Positions 38,511 through 47,429 of a DNA stretch of 64,000 nucleotides are shown here, in pieces. Position numbers and translations under genes: made by a program. Under the pieces are notes generated by a model. It was not told where the DNA came from. It was given only the letters and a program-made list of their open reading frames with translations, and did not search any database. This DNA comes from Caulobacter sp. FWC2 (GTDB lineage Bacteria; Pseudomonadota; Alphaproteobacteria; Caulobacterales; Caulobacteraceae), in assembly GCF_002742625.1 (NCBI RefSeq), contig NZ_PEBF01000001.1, positions 3,472,001 to 3,536,000 on the forward strand, in the 5' to 3' direction. How positions within the stretch are numbered: position 1 is the first letter of the stretch; every line of letters starts with the position of its first letter.

Positions 38511-41075
38511 ATGCTCGCGGCTGACGCCCTTCCTCCCAAGTTTCGAGACTGGTTCGCCGCCCGCGGCTGGAGCCCGCGCGAGCATCAGTTGGCCATGCTG
38601 GAGAAGGCGCGCGCGGGGCGCGGCGCCCTGCTGATCGCCCCGACCGGCGGCGGCAAGACCCTGGCCGGCTTCCTGCCCAGCCTGATCGAGCTGTCCGAGC
38701 GCCCGCCGCGCAACACGCCGGCTGGCGTTCACACGCTCTACATCTCGCCGCTGAAGGCGCTGGCCGTCGATGTCGAGCGCAACCTGATGACGCCCATCCG
38801 CGAGATGGGCCTGAAGATCGTGGCCGAGAGCCGCACCGGCGACACCGGCGAGGCCCGCAAGACTCGCCAGCGGATCAAACCGCCGGACATCCTACTGACC
38901 ACGCCGGAGCAGCTAGCCCTGTTCTGCGCCTGGGAGGGCGCGCGCGAATACTTCAGCGACCTGCGCTGCGTGATCATCGACGAGGCTCACGCGATCTGGC
39001 CGTCCAAGCGGGGCGACCTGCTGGCGCTGGGCCTGGCGCGCCTGCAGCAGTTCGCGCCGTCAATGCGACGGGTGGGCCTGTCGGCGACGGTGGATGATCC
39101 GGATCTGGTACGGAAGTGGCTGGGGCGAAATGATCCTCCCCCGCAAGCGGGGGAGGTGTCGGCGGAGCCGACGGAGGGGGCCAGCACGGCCGACCTCCAG
39201 CCTGCCCCCTCCGGCCCTCTGGGCCACCTCCCCCGCTCGCGGGGGAGGATCTTTGACATCGACCTCGTCCTCGGCTCCGGCGGCGCCCAGCCGGTCGTCG
39301 AGGTGCTCGTCTCCGGCGGCCGTGTCCCTTGGGCCGGCCACACGGCCGAGCACGCCATGGCCGAGGTCTATGAGATTATCCAACAAGCCCAGACGGCGCT
39401 GATCTTCGTCAACACCCGCTTCCAGGCCGAGTTCGCCTTCCAGCGCCTGTGGGAGCTGAACGACGCCGACCTGCCGATCGCCCTGCACCACGGCAGTCTG
39501 TCGGCCGAGCAGCGGCGCAAGGTCGAGGCCGCCATGACGCGCGGCGAACTGCGGGCGGTCGTCTGCACCTCGACCCTGGACATGGGCATCGACTGGGGCG
39601 ATGTGGACCTGGTCATCCAGTTGGCCGCGCCCAAGGGGGCCTCGCGGATGGTCCAGCGGATCGGCCGCGCCAACCACCGCCTCGACGAACCCAGCCGCGC
39701 CCTGTTCGTGCCCGCCAGCCGCTTCGAGATGCTGGAGTGCCGCGCCGCCGCCGACGCTATCCTGGAAAACCACCTGGACGGCGAGCCGGCCCGGATCGGC
39801 ACGCTGGATACCCTGGCCCAGCATGTCATGGGCTGCGCCTGCTCAGAGCCCTTCAAACTAACCGCCCTCTATGACGAGGTCTGCTCGGCCGGGCCCTATG
39901 CCGAACTCAGCTGGGAAGACTTCGAGACCGTCGTCGACTTCGTCTCGACCGGCGGCTACGCCCTACGCACCTACGACAAGTTCCGCCGCATCGTGCAGAC
40001 GCCCGAAGGCCTTTGGACCGCCCGCAACGCCCAGGCCCGCCAGCAGCACCGGATGAACGTCGGGGCGATCATCTCGCCGGGCATGATCAACATCCGCATC
40101 GGCGGCGGCAAACGTCCCATGGGCGGGAGAAAGATCGGCGAGGCCGAGGAAGGCTATTTCGAGCAGCTGACACCGGGCGACACCTTCGTCTTCGCCGGCC
40201 AGGTCTGGCGCTACAACAGCCTGGTGGGCGCCGACGCCTTCGTCTCGCCCGCGCCGAACGACGACCCGAAGATGCCCAGCTGGGGCGGCTCGAAATTCCC
40301 GCTTTCCACCTATCTGGCCAGCCGCGTGCGCCAGATGATGCACGACGAGCGCGAATGGGCCGCCCTGCCGCCAGACGTACAGGAATGGCTGAGCTGGCAG
40401 AAGGTCCGCTCGGCCATTCCTGGCGATGGCGAGATGCTGTTGGAGACCTTCCAGCGCGGCAAACGCTTCCACCTTGTCTGCTATCCGTTCGACGGCCGCC
40501 TGGCCCACACCACCCTGGCCATGCTGCTGACGCGGCGGCTGGACCGCCTGGGCGTCGGGCCGCTGGGCTTTGTGTGCAACGACTACGCGCTGAACATATG
40601 GTCGCTGCGGCCGATGGACGGTCTGGATCTCGACGAACTGTTCGCCCAGGACATGCTGGGCGACGACCTCGAGGCCTGGCTGGACGAGAGCTTCATGATG
40701 AAGCGGGCCTTCAAGCATTGCGCCCTGATCGCCGGGCTGATCGAGCGCCGCCACCCGGGCGCCGAGAAGTCCGGACGCCAAGTGACCTTCTCCACCGACC
40801 TGATCTACGACGTGCTGCGTAAACACCAACCCGACCACCTTATGCTCCGCTGCGCCCGCCACGACGCCGCTACGGGCATGCTCGACATCGCCCGCCTGGG
40901 CGACATGCTGACCCGCGTGCAGGGCCGCATCCGCCATGTGCGGCTGGATCGCGTCTCGCCCTTCGCCGTGCCGATCATGCTGGAGATCGGCCGCGAGCGC
41001 GCGCCGGGCGACGCCGCCGGAGAAATGATCCTGGCCGAGGCCGAGGAAGACCTGATCGCCGAGGCCATGTCGTGA
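38511..41075 (+). CDS. Ligase-associated DEXH-box helicase (Lhr-like) with 40-residue repeat-derived insertion
   Basis: An 854-residue SF2 helicase of the group found with ATP-dependent DNA ligases and PdeM in DNA repair. Motifs: LIAPTGGGKTLAG (Walker A), IIDEAHAIW (DEAH), GLSATVDD (motif III), IALHHGSLSAEQRR, STLDMGIDWGDV and QRIGRANHR (motif VI). Residues 208-247 are encoded by an inserted palindromic element of exactly 120 bp, between KWLGRN and FDIDLVLGSG, in frame and without stops. Without it the length would be close to the usual 810-820. The start at 38511 has only a distant AAAGGGA, so it is uncertain. The pdeM start overlaps its stop. Confidence 0.92.
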   Translation: MLAADALPPKFRDWFAARGWSPREHQLAMLEKARAGRGALLIAPTGGGKTLAGFLPSLIELSERPPRNTPAGVHTLYISPLKALAVDVERNLMTPIREMGLKIVAESRTGDTGEARKTRQRIKPPDILLTTPEQLALFCAWEGAREYFSDLRCVIIDEAHAIWPSKRGDLLALGLARLQQFAPSMRRVGLSATVDDPDLVRKWLGRNDPPPQAGEVSAEPTEGASTADLQPAPSGPLGHLPRSRGRIFDIDLVLGSGGAQPVVEVLVSGGRVPWAGHTAEHAMAEVYEIIQQAQTALIFVNTRFQAEFAFQRLWELNDADLPIALHHGSLSAEQRRKVEAAMTRGELRAVVCTSTLDMGIDWGDVDLVIQLAAPKGASRMVQRIGRANHRLDEPSRALFVPASRFEMLECRAAADAILENHLDGEPARIGTLDTLAQHVMGCACSEPFKLTALYDEVCSAGPYAELSWEDFETVVDFVSTGGYALRTYDKFRRIVQTPEGLWTARNAQARQQHRMNVGAIISPGMINIRIGGGKRPMGGRKIGEAEEGYFEQLTPGDTFVFAGQVWRYNSLVGADAFVSPAPNDDPKMPSWGGSKFPLSTYLASRVRQMMHDEREWAALPPDVQEWLSWQKVRSAIPGDGEMLLETFQRGKRFHLVCYPFDGRLAHTTLAMLLTRRLDRLGVGPLGFVCNDYALNIWSLRPMDGLDLDELFAQDMLGDDLEAWLDESFMMKRAFKHCALIAGLIERRHPGAEKSGRQVTFSTDLIYDVLRKHQPDHLMLRCARHDAATGMLDIARLGDMLTRVQGRIRHVRLDRVSPFAVPIMLEIGRERAPGDAAGEMILAEAEEDLIAEAMS
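39132..39251. repeat. 120-bp paired palindromic element inside the helicase gene
   Basis: The two ends are inverted copies: GATCCTCCCCCGCAAGCGGG at the left, and the reverse complement of GATCCTCCCCCGCGAGCGGG at the right, each followed inward by a small hairpin and GGAGGGGGC. Its 120-bp length is a multiple of three and adds no stop codon. The two-unit head-to-head layout is the same as at 12417-12550, though the sequence subfamily differs. Confidence 0.9.
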
Positions 41076-41779
41076 CGCGTTTCGAACCTTCCCTCTGCGG
41101 CGGCCTGCGGGTCGGCCTGGCCAATGTCGAGGTCATGCTGCGCTGGTCCGGCGCCCTGTGGTTGGAGCGCGAGAACACGCTGGTGGTCGCCGACCTGCAC
41201 TTCGAGAAGGGCAGCAGCTACGCCGCGCGCTTTGGCCAGATGCTGCCGCCTTACGACACCCGCGAGACCCTGGACCGCCTGGACCGGGAGATCGCTCAGC
41301 TGTCACCGGCGACGCTGATCTTCCTGGGCGACAGCTTCCACGACGGCGGCGGCGAGGCGCGGCTGGCGGCGGACGACTATCGGCGGCTGGAGGGCTTGGC
41401 GGTTGGCCGGGAGCTCGTGTGGGCGGTGGGCAACCACGACGCCGACGGCCCCAAGGTGCTGCCCGGCGACATCATCGACGAGGCTTCGGTCGCGGGCCTG
41501 ACCTTGCGCCACGAGCCCGTGCCCGGCGTCCAGCTTGGCGAGGTCGCCGGCCACCTGCACCCGGCCGCCAAGATCACCAGCGGCCGCGCCACGACGCGCC
41601 GCCGCTGCTTCGTGACGGACGGCCAGCGCCTGGTGCTGCCAGCGTTCGGGGCTTTCACCGGCGGGCTGAACATCCTGGACGAGGCGTTCTCGAACCTGTT
41701 CGCCGGGCCGCTCCTGGCGGGCGCGCTGGGGCCGAAGCGGGTCCACGCGGTGGGACGCAAGTCGCTGCGGCCGGATTAG
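41072..41779 (+). CDS. pdeM: Ligase-associated metallophosphoesterase PdeM
   Basis: A 235-residue calcineurin-like phosphoesterase of the ligase-associated DNA-damage group. The metal ligands are in VVADLHFEKG, FLGDSFHDGG, WAVGNHDADGP and EVAGHLHPAAK (Asp, His, Asn and His motifs in order). It starts at GTG 41072 in the overlap GTGA with the helicase stop, so translation is coupled. The ligase and exonuclease normally completing this set are not in the window. Confidence 0.92.
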   Translation: MTRFEPSLCGGLRVGLANVEVMLRWSGALWLERENTLVVADLHFEKGSSYAARFGQMLPPYDTRETLDRLDREIAQLSPATLIFLGDSFHDGGGEARLAADDYRRLEGLAVGRELVWAVGNHDADGPKVLPGDIIDEASVAGLTLRHEPVPGVQLGEVAGHLHPAAKITSGRATTRRRCFVTDGQRLVLPAFGAFTGGLNILDEAFSNLFAGPLLAGALGPKRVHAVGRKSLRPD

Positions 41780-41795
41780 GCAGCAAGCGCGTGCG

Positions 41796-42257
41796 CTACA
41801 TATGCAGCGCCTGCTCCAGGGCGAAGGCCAGGGAGATGGCCGCGCCGGCGGTCATCAGGGTGCGCATGCGCGGGCGCCAGCTGGGGCCATCATGGTCGGT
41901 GACGTCCCAGACCCATTGCAGCAGGAACACCAGCAGGAAGCCCGACAGCTGCCAGGCCGGCTCGAACTTCAGCTCGCCCAGCAGCAGGCCGAAGCCCGAC
42001 AGCGGGAACAACAGCGAGATGCCCAGGATACGCCAGCGCGGGCTGGGGTTCTCGATCTCCAGCCCCGTGCGCACGCCGCCGAAGTACGAGACCATGGCGG
42101 CAGAATAGGCCAGCAGCGCCAGCAGCGACGACTTCTGGATGCTGTCGGGGCCATAGCAGAACAGCACCGACGAAATGAAAAAGGGAATGAGGGTCGACAG
42201 ACCAAAGACCCACACCGCCGGCGGAACCGGCGTCCGCTCGCCCGCGGACTCGTTCAT
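41796..42257 (-). CDS. DUF3429-family membrane protein
   Basis: A 153-residue inner-membrane protein with about five hydrophobic segments: VWVFGLSTLIPFFISSVLFC, LLALLAYSAAMVSYFGGVRT, RILGISLLFPLSGFGLLLGE and LSGFLLVFLLQWVWDV. AMVSYFGGVRTGLE matches the DUF3429 motif. Function unknown. The ATG at 42257 has AAGGAG upstream and lies 2 bp after the stop codon of the TIGR02186 gene, so it is in the TauE operon. Confidence 0.82.
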   Translation of the reverse strand: MNESAGERTPVPPAVWVFGLSTLIPFFISSVLFCYGPDSIQKSSLLALLAYSAAMVSYFGGVRTGLEIENPSPRWRILGISLLFPLSGFGLLLGELKFEPAWQLSGFLLVFLLQWVWDVTDHDGPSWRPRMRTLMTAGAAISLAFALEQALHM

Positions 42258-42259
42258 GC

Positions 42260-43021
42260 TCAACTCCTTCGGAAGGCGACCGAAGCCGCCCACCCTGCCC
42301 CGAGGGCGACTATTACCGACACAAGCCCATAGGTCCACGGACGATCTTTGGCGAACAGATACAATGCTCTCTCCGCTCCGGCCTTCTCGACCACCAGGGT
42401 GCGGTCGCGGATCGACACGGGCTTGCCGTCCTGGAACAGCACGATGCGGGCGGTGTACTGGCCGATCGGCGCCTCGGCGGGCAGGTCCAGCTCGGCGCGG
42501 AACAGGCCCTTGTCGACGAAGCGGACGCCTTGCGGGTCGGCCGCGTAGAGGCCGGCCTTTTCCTTCAGGCGCAGCACCGCGCGCCGCCAGTCCAGATAGT
42601 CGGCGCCCAGCCGACTGACCACCACGTCGCGGACGCCGTAGGTCGTCTCGACGCGCTGCTCCAGGGGCGCGGCGATGGCCAGGTGCTCCAGCCCCGCGCC
42701 CAGGTGGCGCAGCGGCGCGAAGCCGGCGATGTCCTGCAGCCTGCGGGTCGAGGCCACGCGGTAGAAGCCCGGCGCGCCCCGGAACACCACCGGCCGACTG
42801 TTCAGCCACAGGCCGGCGACCTGGGTTTTGCGGGCGATGCGCAGCGGCTGGTCGGGGCCGCGCACGATGACGACGATGTCGCTGGGCCGGTCCTTGGGGT
42901 CGAAGACCGCGCCATAGAGCACGATCCGCGCGCCCCGGAAGCCCGAGCTGACCCGGATCTCGGTGTCGGTGAGCGCCGCAGAAACGGCGGGCGCGGGCGG
43001 GGCGGCGACCAACGGAATCAT
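42260..43021 (-). CDS. TIGR02186-family membrane protein
   Basis: A 253-residue protein of the alphaproteobacterial TIGR02186 family. The N-terminal segment is followed by an extracytoplasmic beta-rich domain (IRVSSGFRGARIVLYGAVFD, RPSDIVVIVRGPDQPLRIAR, TYGVRDVVVSRLGADYLDWR) and one C-terminal membrane helix (YGLVSVIVALGAGWAASVAF). The family is usually next to TauE/SafE exporters, as here: its ATG overlaps the exporter stop (ATGA). A role in sulfur-compound export is inferred from that linkage alone. Confidence 0.85.
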   Translation of the reverse strand: MIPLVAAPPAPAVSAALTDTEIRVSSGFRGARIVLYGAVFDPKDRPSDIVVIVRGPDQPLRIARKTQVAGLWLNSRPVVFRGAPGFYRVASTRRLQDIAGFAPLRHLGAGLEHLAIAAPLEQRVETTYGVRDVVVSRLGADYLDWRRAVLRLKEKAGLYAADPQGVRFVDKGLFRAELDLPAEAPIGQYTARIVLFQDGKPVSIRDRTLVVEKAGAERALYLFAKDRPWTYGLVSVIVALGAGWAASVAFRRS

Positions 43022-43941
43022 CGGCTCGTCCCCGTCATGATGACGAAGGCTTCCTCGGGCCTGATGAACAGGTCCGCGCCCATGCGCAGCCCGACCAGCA
43101 ACACCAGCAGGGCCAGCAGCGCCCGCAGCTCCTCGGCGCGGAAACGGCCCGAGGCTCGCGCGCCCAGCTGCGCCCCCACTACCCCGCCGATCAGCAGCAG
43201 GGTCGCCAGCACGATATCGACCGTCTGGTTGCGGCCGGCCTGCAGCACGCTGGTCAGCGAGGTGGTGATGACGATCTGGAACAGGCTGGTGCCGACGACC
43301 ACCGGCGCGGGCATGCGCAGCAGGTAGATCATGGCCGGCACCAGGATGAAGCCGCCGCCGACGCCCATCACCGCCGACAGGACGCCGACGAGCACGCCCA
43401 GCAGGATCGGCGGGATGACGCTGATATAAAGCCGCGAGCGCGGGAAGCGGACCTTGAACGGCAGGGCGTAGAGCAGCGCCGGCCGGCGGTCACGGCGCGG
43501 CTTGGGCGGCTGGCCGCTGCGGCGGCGCAGGATCGCGCCCACGGACTCCGTCAGCATCAGCGCGCCGATGACGCCCAGGAACAGCAGATAGGACAGCGAT
43601 ACGGCGAAGTCCGCCTGGCCGATCAGGCGCAGCCAGCGAAACACCTCGACCCCGATGAAAGAGCCGATCGCCCCGCCGCAGGCCAGCACCCCGCCCATCC
43701 GGAAGTCGACCGAGCGCTTCTTGCTGTAGGCGATGACGCTGGAGACCGACGAGGCGGCGACGTGGTTGGCCTCGCTGGCCACGGCCACGACCGGCGGAAT
43801 GCCCATGAACACCAGCACCGGTGTCATCAGGAAGCCGCCGCCGATGCCGAACATGCCGGAGATGAAGCCCACGAGCCCGCCCAGCACCACCAGCAGCAGC
43901 GCGTTGACCGACACCTCGGCGATGGGCAGGTAGAAGTGCAA
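43018..43941 (-). CDS. TauE/SafE-family anion (sulfite/organosulfonate) exporter
   Basis: A 307-residue membrane protein with about eight helices. The two TauE repeats begin VVLGGLVGFISGMFGIGGGF and ILLGVLVGVLSAVMGVGGGF; the G-x-GGG motifs are diagnostic. The start appears to be TTG at 43941, encoding MHFYLPIAEVSVN, a normal N-terminus for this subgroup. First gene of a three-gene operon with the TIGR02186 and DUF3429 genes. Substrate inferred only from the family. Confidence 0.9.
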   Translation of the reverse strand: MHFYLPIAEVSVNALLLVVLGGLVGFISGMFGIGGGFLMTPVLVFMGIPPVVAVASEANHVAASSVSSVIAYSKKRSVDFRMGGVLACGGAIGSFIGVEVFRWLRLIGQADFAVSLSYLLFLGVIGALMLTESVGAILRRRSGQPPKPRRDRRPALLYALPFKVRFPRSRLYISVIPPILLGVLVGVLSAVMGVGGGFILVPAMIYLLRMPAPVVVGTSLFQIVITTSLTSVLQAGRNQTVDIVLATLLLIGGVVGAQLGARASGRFRAEELRALLALLVLLVGLRMGADLFIRPEEAFVIMTGTSR

Positions 43942-44044
43942 GGCGCGCGCGGCCCTTCCGGCGTCAGGGGTATCCCTGATTGCCGGGTGAAGTCCGGAGG
44001 GTCAACGCGATAGATGCTCCACCGCGTCGCAGGGGAGGATCAAG

Positions 44045-47005
44045 TCAGCGCGCGTAGACCGACAGGCGGTTCAGGGTTTCGCCGTCCATGCTGCCCGAGG
44101 CCGGCAGGCCCTGGTCGCGCTGGTAGGCGGCGATGGCCATGCGCAGGGCCGGCGAAGCGACGCCATCGCGCGGACCTTGGTAGTAGCCGAGCTGCGACAG
44201 CACCTTCTGGGCCAGGCCCAGATTGGCGTTGGCGGCCGGGGCCGACGCGGTCAGGCTGGCCGTCTGGGTTTGGGTCTGCGGACGGAAAGCCAGGGCCGAA
44301 CGGTCGGCGGTCTGTTGGGCCTCGGCCGTCAGCTGGGCCCGCAAGGCGTTGGCGCGGCTGCGAGCCGTGGCGTCGCCCGAACGGCCAGCGATCACGTACC
44401 ACTTGTAGGCCTCGGCCGGGTTCTGACTGACGCCCAGGCCGCTCTCATAGAGCTGGGCCAGGTTGAACTGGCTGTCGACCAGACCGGTGTCGGCGGCCTT
44501 GCGGAACCAGGTCGCGGCCGTGGTCGAGTTGCGCGGACCGCCCTCGCCCTTGAAGTAGTAGAGCGCCAGATTGTGCATGGCGCGAGGGTCACCGCCGGCG
44601 GCCGCGCGCTCGCTCCAGCGACGGGCTTCCGGCATGTCCTGCTTCACCCCGCCCTTGCCGCCCTCGTACATCTTCGAGAGATAGAACTGAGCGGCGGGGT
44701 AGCCGCCGTTGGCGGCCTTGCGCAGGGCGTCGAGGCCCGAGCGATCGCCGGTCTCGATCTTGCGGACGCCGTCCTCGAACAGAGCCTTGGCGTTGTCGGT
44801 GGCGACTGGCGCTGGGCCGACGTCGGCCTGGACCGGCGTCGGGGTCGTGGTCAGGGCCACGGCGGCGCGCGGCTGGCCCGGCGAGGTGTCAGCCTCGGGA
44901 CGGGTGATCTCGACGTCGGACTTGCGGCCGGCGATGGCGTCGGCGACGCGGGTCGGCGTCGCCCCGCTGCCGTCGGCGCTGAGCAGCAGGAAGCCGCCGA
45001 CCATGGCGCCCAGGGCGCCGGCGCCGCCGAACACCATCACGGCGGTGGCGACGGTCGCGCCCAGGCGGCTCTTGGACTTCTTGGCGAACCCAAAGCCGCT
45101 GAACAGCGGCGTTCCGGTCTTTTCGCCCTTGGCAGGCTTGGAAGCCTTGGCCTTCTTTTCCGGCTTGGCCTTGCCGAGGCTCTTGGCGTCGGCAGCCGCC
45201 GCGGCGCGGGCGGCGGCGCGGGCCTGCTCGATGATGTCGCGGGTCGACATTGGGCGAGCGGGCTCGACCGGGGCGAAGTCGGAGACCTCAGGCTCGACCT
45301 CTTCATAGCGCGGCGCTTCCGGCTCGAAGCCGTCGGCCATGGCGTAGTCGTCGTGCGCGAAGGTGCGCTCTTCCGGCTCGGCGGCCGGGAACTCGGCGAT
45401 CTCGAAGCTGGGTTCACGCGACGGGGCGATGGGCGCGTCGAACACGTCCTCGTCGACGTCGTCGTCGAAAGCGGTCGACTGGCTGAACGAAGCCGACTTG
45501 CCGAAATAGGGGTCGTCGAAAGGCGAGACGGCCGGGGCCGGCGCGGCGCGGGACGGCGTGGGGGCCTGGGCGGGCGCCGGGGCCGGCGTCTCCAGCTTGC
45601 GGGCCGCGTCATGCAGGCGGGTGTCGATCTTGTCGCGCGCTTCTTCCAGCATGCGGAGCGTGCGCTCCTCGCTCTGGCGGATGCGGTCGACCAGTTCCTG
45701 GCTGGAGCGCTCGTGGCGTTGGTTCAGGCGCTCGGTGACGCGGGCGACCTGCTCGCCGACATCGTCGATGGCCAGGGCGTTGCGACGCTCGGCGCTGCCG
45801 ATGCGCTCGGCCAGCTTCTCGGTGATGCGGGCGATTTCCGCGCCCAGCTTTTCCAGGGCTTGAGCCTGGACGCTGTCGGCGCGGTTCAGCTTGTGCTCGA
45901 CGGTGGCGGCGATGCGGGCGACTTCGCCGCCGACCTGCTCGATGGCCGTGGTGTTGCGTTGCTCGGCGGCCTGGACGCGGCGATTGAAGGCGTCGGCGAC
46001 GCCGACCACTTCGCGGCCCATGCGCTCGATGGCCTGGGCCGAGCGCTGCTCGGCGGCCTGAACGTGGGCGGCCATCTCGCCCAGCTTGCGCTCCATGCGG
46101 TCGAAGCGGCCGTCCGCGCTCTCGCGCAGCTTGGCGGCCATCTCCAGGCGAGCGGCTTCCATCTTCTGGGTCAGGCTCAGGGCCAGGCCGTCCAGGCGCT
46201 CCTGCACGCCGGCGACGGGATTGGCGCCCTCCAGCGCGCCCATGCGCTGGTCCAGGGCCGAGAACGACGAACTCATGTCGCGCAGGGCCTCGGTGGTGCG
46301 GGTCTCGGCGGCTTCCAGGCGTTCGGAGAGGCGCGCCACAACGGCGTCGACCAGGGCGGTGGGATCCTGCGGCGCGGCGGTGGCGTTGACGCGGGCTTCC
46401 AGGGCGGCGATCGCCTCGCGGGTGCGGGCCTCGCCGTCATAGAGGTGGCCGGCGACCTTACCCAAGGCGCCTTCGAGCGCGCGAAGCGCCTCGGCCGAAC
46501 GCGGCCCAGCGGCCTCGGCTTCCATCCGACGCGCGCGCTCGGCGGCGCGGGCCTGCTCGGTTTTCAGCTCGTTGACGGCGCCCTCGAAACGGGCGGCCAC
46601 GGCGATCTGTTCACGCTCGGACTGTCCCAGACGCGAGAGGGCGTCGCGGACGGAATGGTCGATGCCGGAGATGGCGGCGGCGTTGCGGCCTTCAGCGGCC
46701 TCGATGCGCTGGGTCAGGCGGTCCAGGGCCACGGCCACGCGGCCGACTTCGTCCGCCGGGTGTTCGGCGATTTCGATACGCGGGGGCGCGTCTTCCTTGA
46801 CGATTTCCAGATAGGCGCGGTTGTGCGCCTCGCCCCGATCCCCGGGCTTGTCGGCAAACTGATCCGCCGCCTGACCATCGCCTTCGATGATCATGCGATT
46901 GAGCCATTCGCCAAGAGTCATGCCGGAGCGACGCGCGAGGTCCTTAGCGACCTCCCGTGCCTTGGGGTCTATCCCCTTAACGCTCCATGGCGAAGCCGCC
47001 GTCAT
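44045..47005 (-). CDS. podJ: Polar organising protein PodJ
   Basis: A 986-residue bitopic protein, close to the 974 residues I recall for C. crescentus PodJ. PodJ marks the new pole and directs assembly of pili, holdfast and the PleC kinase. Residues 1-648 are cytoplasmic, starting MTAASPWSVKGIDPKAREVA and running as long coiled coil (AEQRNTTAIEQVGGEVARI and similar). A membrane helix lies near 649-675 (ATAVMVFGGAGALGAMVGGF). The periplasmic part has Sel1 repeats (ALYYFKGEGGPRNSTTAATW) and a C-terminal peptidoglycan-binding domain. The ATG at 47005 follows GGGGAGATC. Regulatory GANTC and CtrA-like sites are upstream. Confidence 0.9.
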   Translation of the reverse strand: MTAASPWSVKGIDPKAREVAKDLARRSGMTLGEWLNRMIIEGDGQAADQFADKPGDRGEAHNRAYLEIVKEDAPPRIEIAEHPADEVGRVAVALDRLTQRIEAAEGRNAAAISGIDHSVRDALSRLGQSEREQIAVAARFEGAVNELKTEQARAAERARRMEAEAAGPRSAEALRALEGALGKVAGHLYDGEARTREAIAALEARVNATAAPQDPTALVDAVVARLSERLEAAETRTTEALRDMSSSFSALDQRMGALEGANPVAGVQERLDGLALSLTQKMEAARLEMAAKLRESADGRFDRMERKLGEMAAHVQAAEQRSAQAIERMGREVVGVADAFNRRVQAAEQRNTTAIEQVGGEVARIAATVEHKLNRADSVQAQALEKLGAEIARITEKLAERIGSAERRNALAIDDVGEQVARVTERLNQRHERSSQELVDRIRQSEERTLRMLEEARDKIDTRLHDAARKLETPAPAPAQAPTPSRAAPAPAVSPFDDPYFGKSASFSQSTAFDDDVDEDVFDAPIAPSREPSFEIAEFPAAEPEERTFAHDDYAMADGFEPEAPRYEEVEPEVSDFAPVEPARPMSTRDIIEQARAAARAAAAADAKSLGKAKPEKKAKASKPAKGEKTGTPLFSGFGFAKKSKSRLGATVATAVMVFGGAGALGAMVGGFLLLSADGSGATPTRVADAIAGRKSDVEITRPEADTSPGQPRAAVALTTTPTPVQADVGPAPVATDNAKALFEDGVRKIETGDRSGLDALRKAANGGYPAAQFYLSKMYEGGKGGVKQDMPEARRWSERAAAGGDPRAMHNLALYYFKGEGGPRNSTTAATWFRKAADTGLVDSQFNLAQLYESGLGVSQNPAEAYKWYVIAGRSGDATARSRANALRAQLTAEAQQTADRSALAFRPQTQTQTASLTASAPAANANLGLAQKVLSQLGYYQGPRDGVASPALRMAIAAYQRDQGLPASGSMDGETLNRLSVYAR

Positions 47006-47125
47006 GCGAATCGATCTCCCCGCATCTTGGGGAAACGCTAGTCATCGATTCCTAGATAGTAAACGCGACGAAAACGCCAGATGTAGTGGCGGTGCGGTTC
47101 ACTGTGGAGGAATCAGGACAGAGTC
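47006..47125 (-). promoter_or_regulatory. podJ promoter region with four CcrM GANTC sites
   Basis: GANTC sites at 47008 (GAATC), 47047 (GATTC), 47110 (GAATC) and 47121 (GAGTC) fall within 120 bp upstream of podJ. GANTC is the CcrM methylation site, and GcrA acts at methylated GANTC promoters. podJ is a known GcrA-responsive gene in C. crescentus. Confidence 0.7.
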
Positions 47126-47160
47126 TTGGAGTTCTGTAGCGCGCCTTAAAAGCAAGAGGG

Positions 47161-47178
47161 TTAACGCGGGTTAACCAT
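47161..47178. promoter_or_regulatory. CtrA-like binding site
   Basis: TTAA (47161-47164) and TTAACCAT (47171-47178) are separated by 6 bp. This resembles the CtrA full site TTAA-N7-TTAA, one base short in spacing. It sits between podJ and the divergent small membrane gene and could act on either. Confidence 0.5.
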
Positions 47179-47213
47179 TTGCCAGGCCGATTGTCGCAGG
47201 CCTAGAAGCGGCC

Positions 47214-47429
47214 ATGGATCTGCCTCTGACCCTTTCCGCCGCGGCTGTGTTCCTGGCGCTTGCACTTGTCTGCGGGTGGCTGGGGGCGCGTCCCATTAAC
47301 GTTTTAAAGGGCCCGCGCATGATTCCGTGGCGCCCGCTGATGATGGTCTGCGTGGTCGGATTGATGCTGATGCTGGTGCATCTGTTCAACCTGCTGGGTG
47401 TGCAGACCGGCAACCAGCCGCGCTACTAG
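47214..47429 (+). CDS. Small two-helix membrane protein
   Basis: A 71-residue protein with two membrane helices (LTLSAAAVFLALALVCGWLG and LMMVCVVGLMLMLVHLFNLL) joined by a short basic loop containing GARPINVLKGPRMIPWRP. It starts 36 bp after the CtrA-like site and overlaps the end of the convergent MprF-like gene by 4 bp. I do not know the function. Confidence 0.75.
   Translation: MDLPLTLSAAAVFLALALVCGWLGARPINVLKGPRMIPWRPLMMVCVVGLMLMLVHLFNLLGVQTGNQPRY

Noticed and set aside
44177..47041. Very long open frame opposite podJ
   Set aside because: Antisense shadow of podJ. GC-rich genes leave open frames on the other strand; the minus-strand protein has recognised domains and a membrane helix while this one has none.
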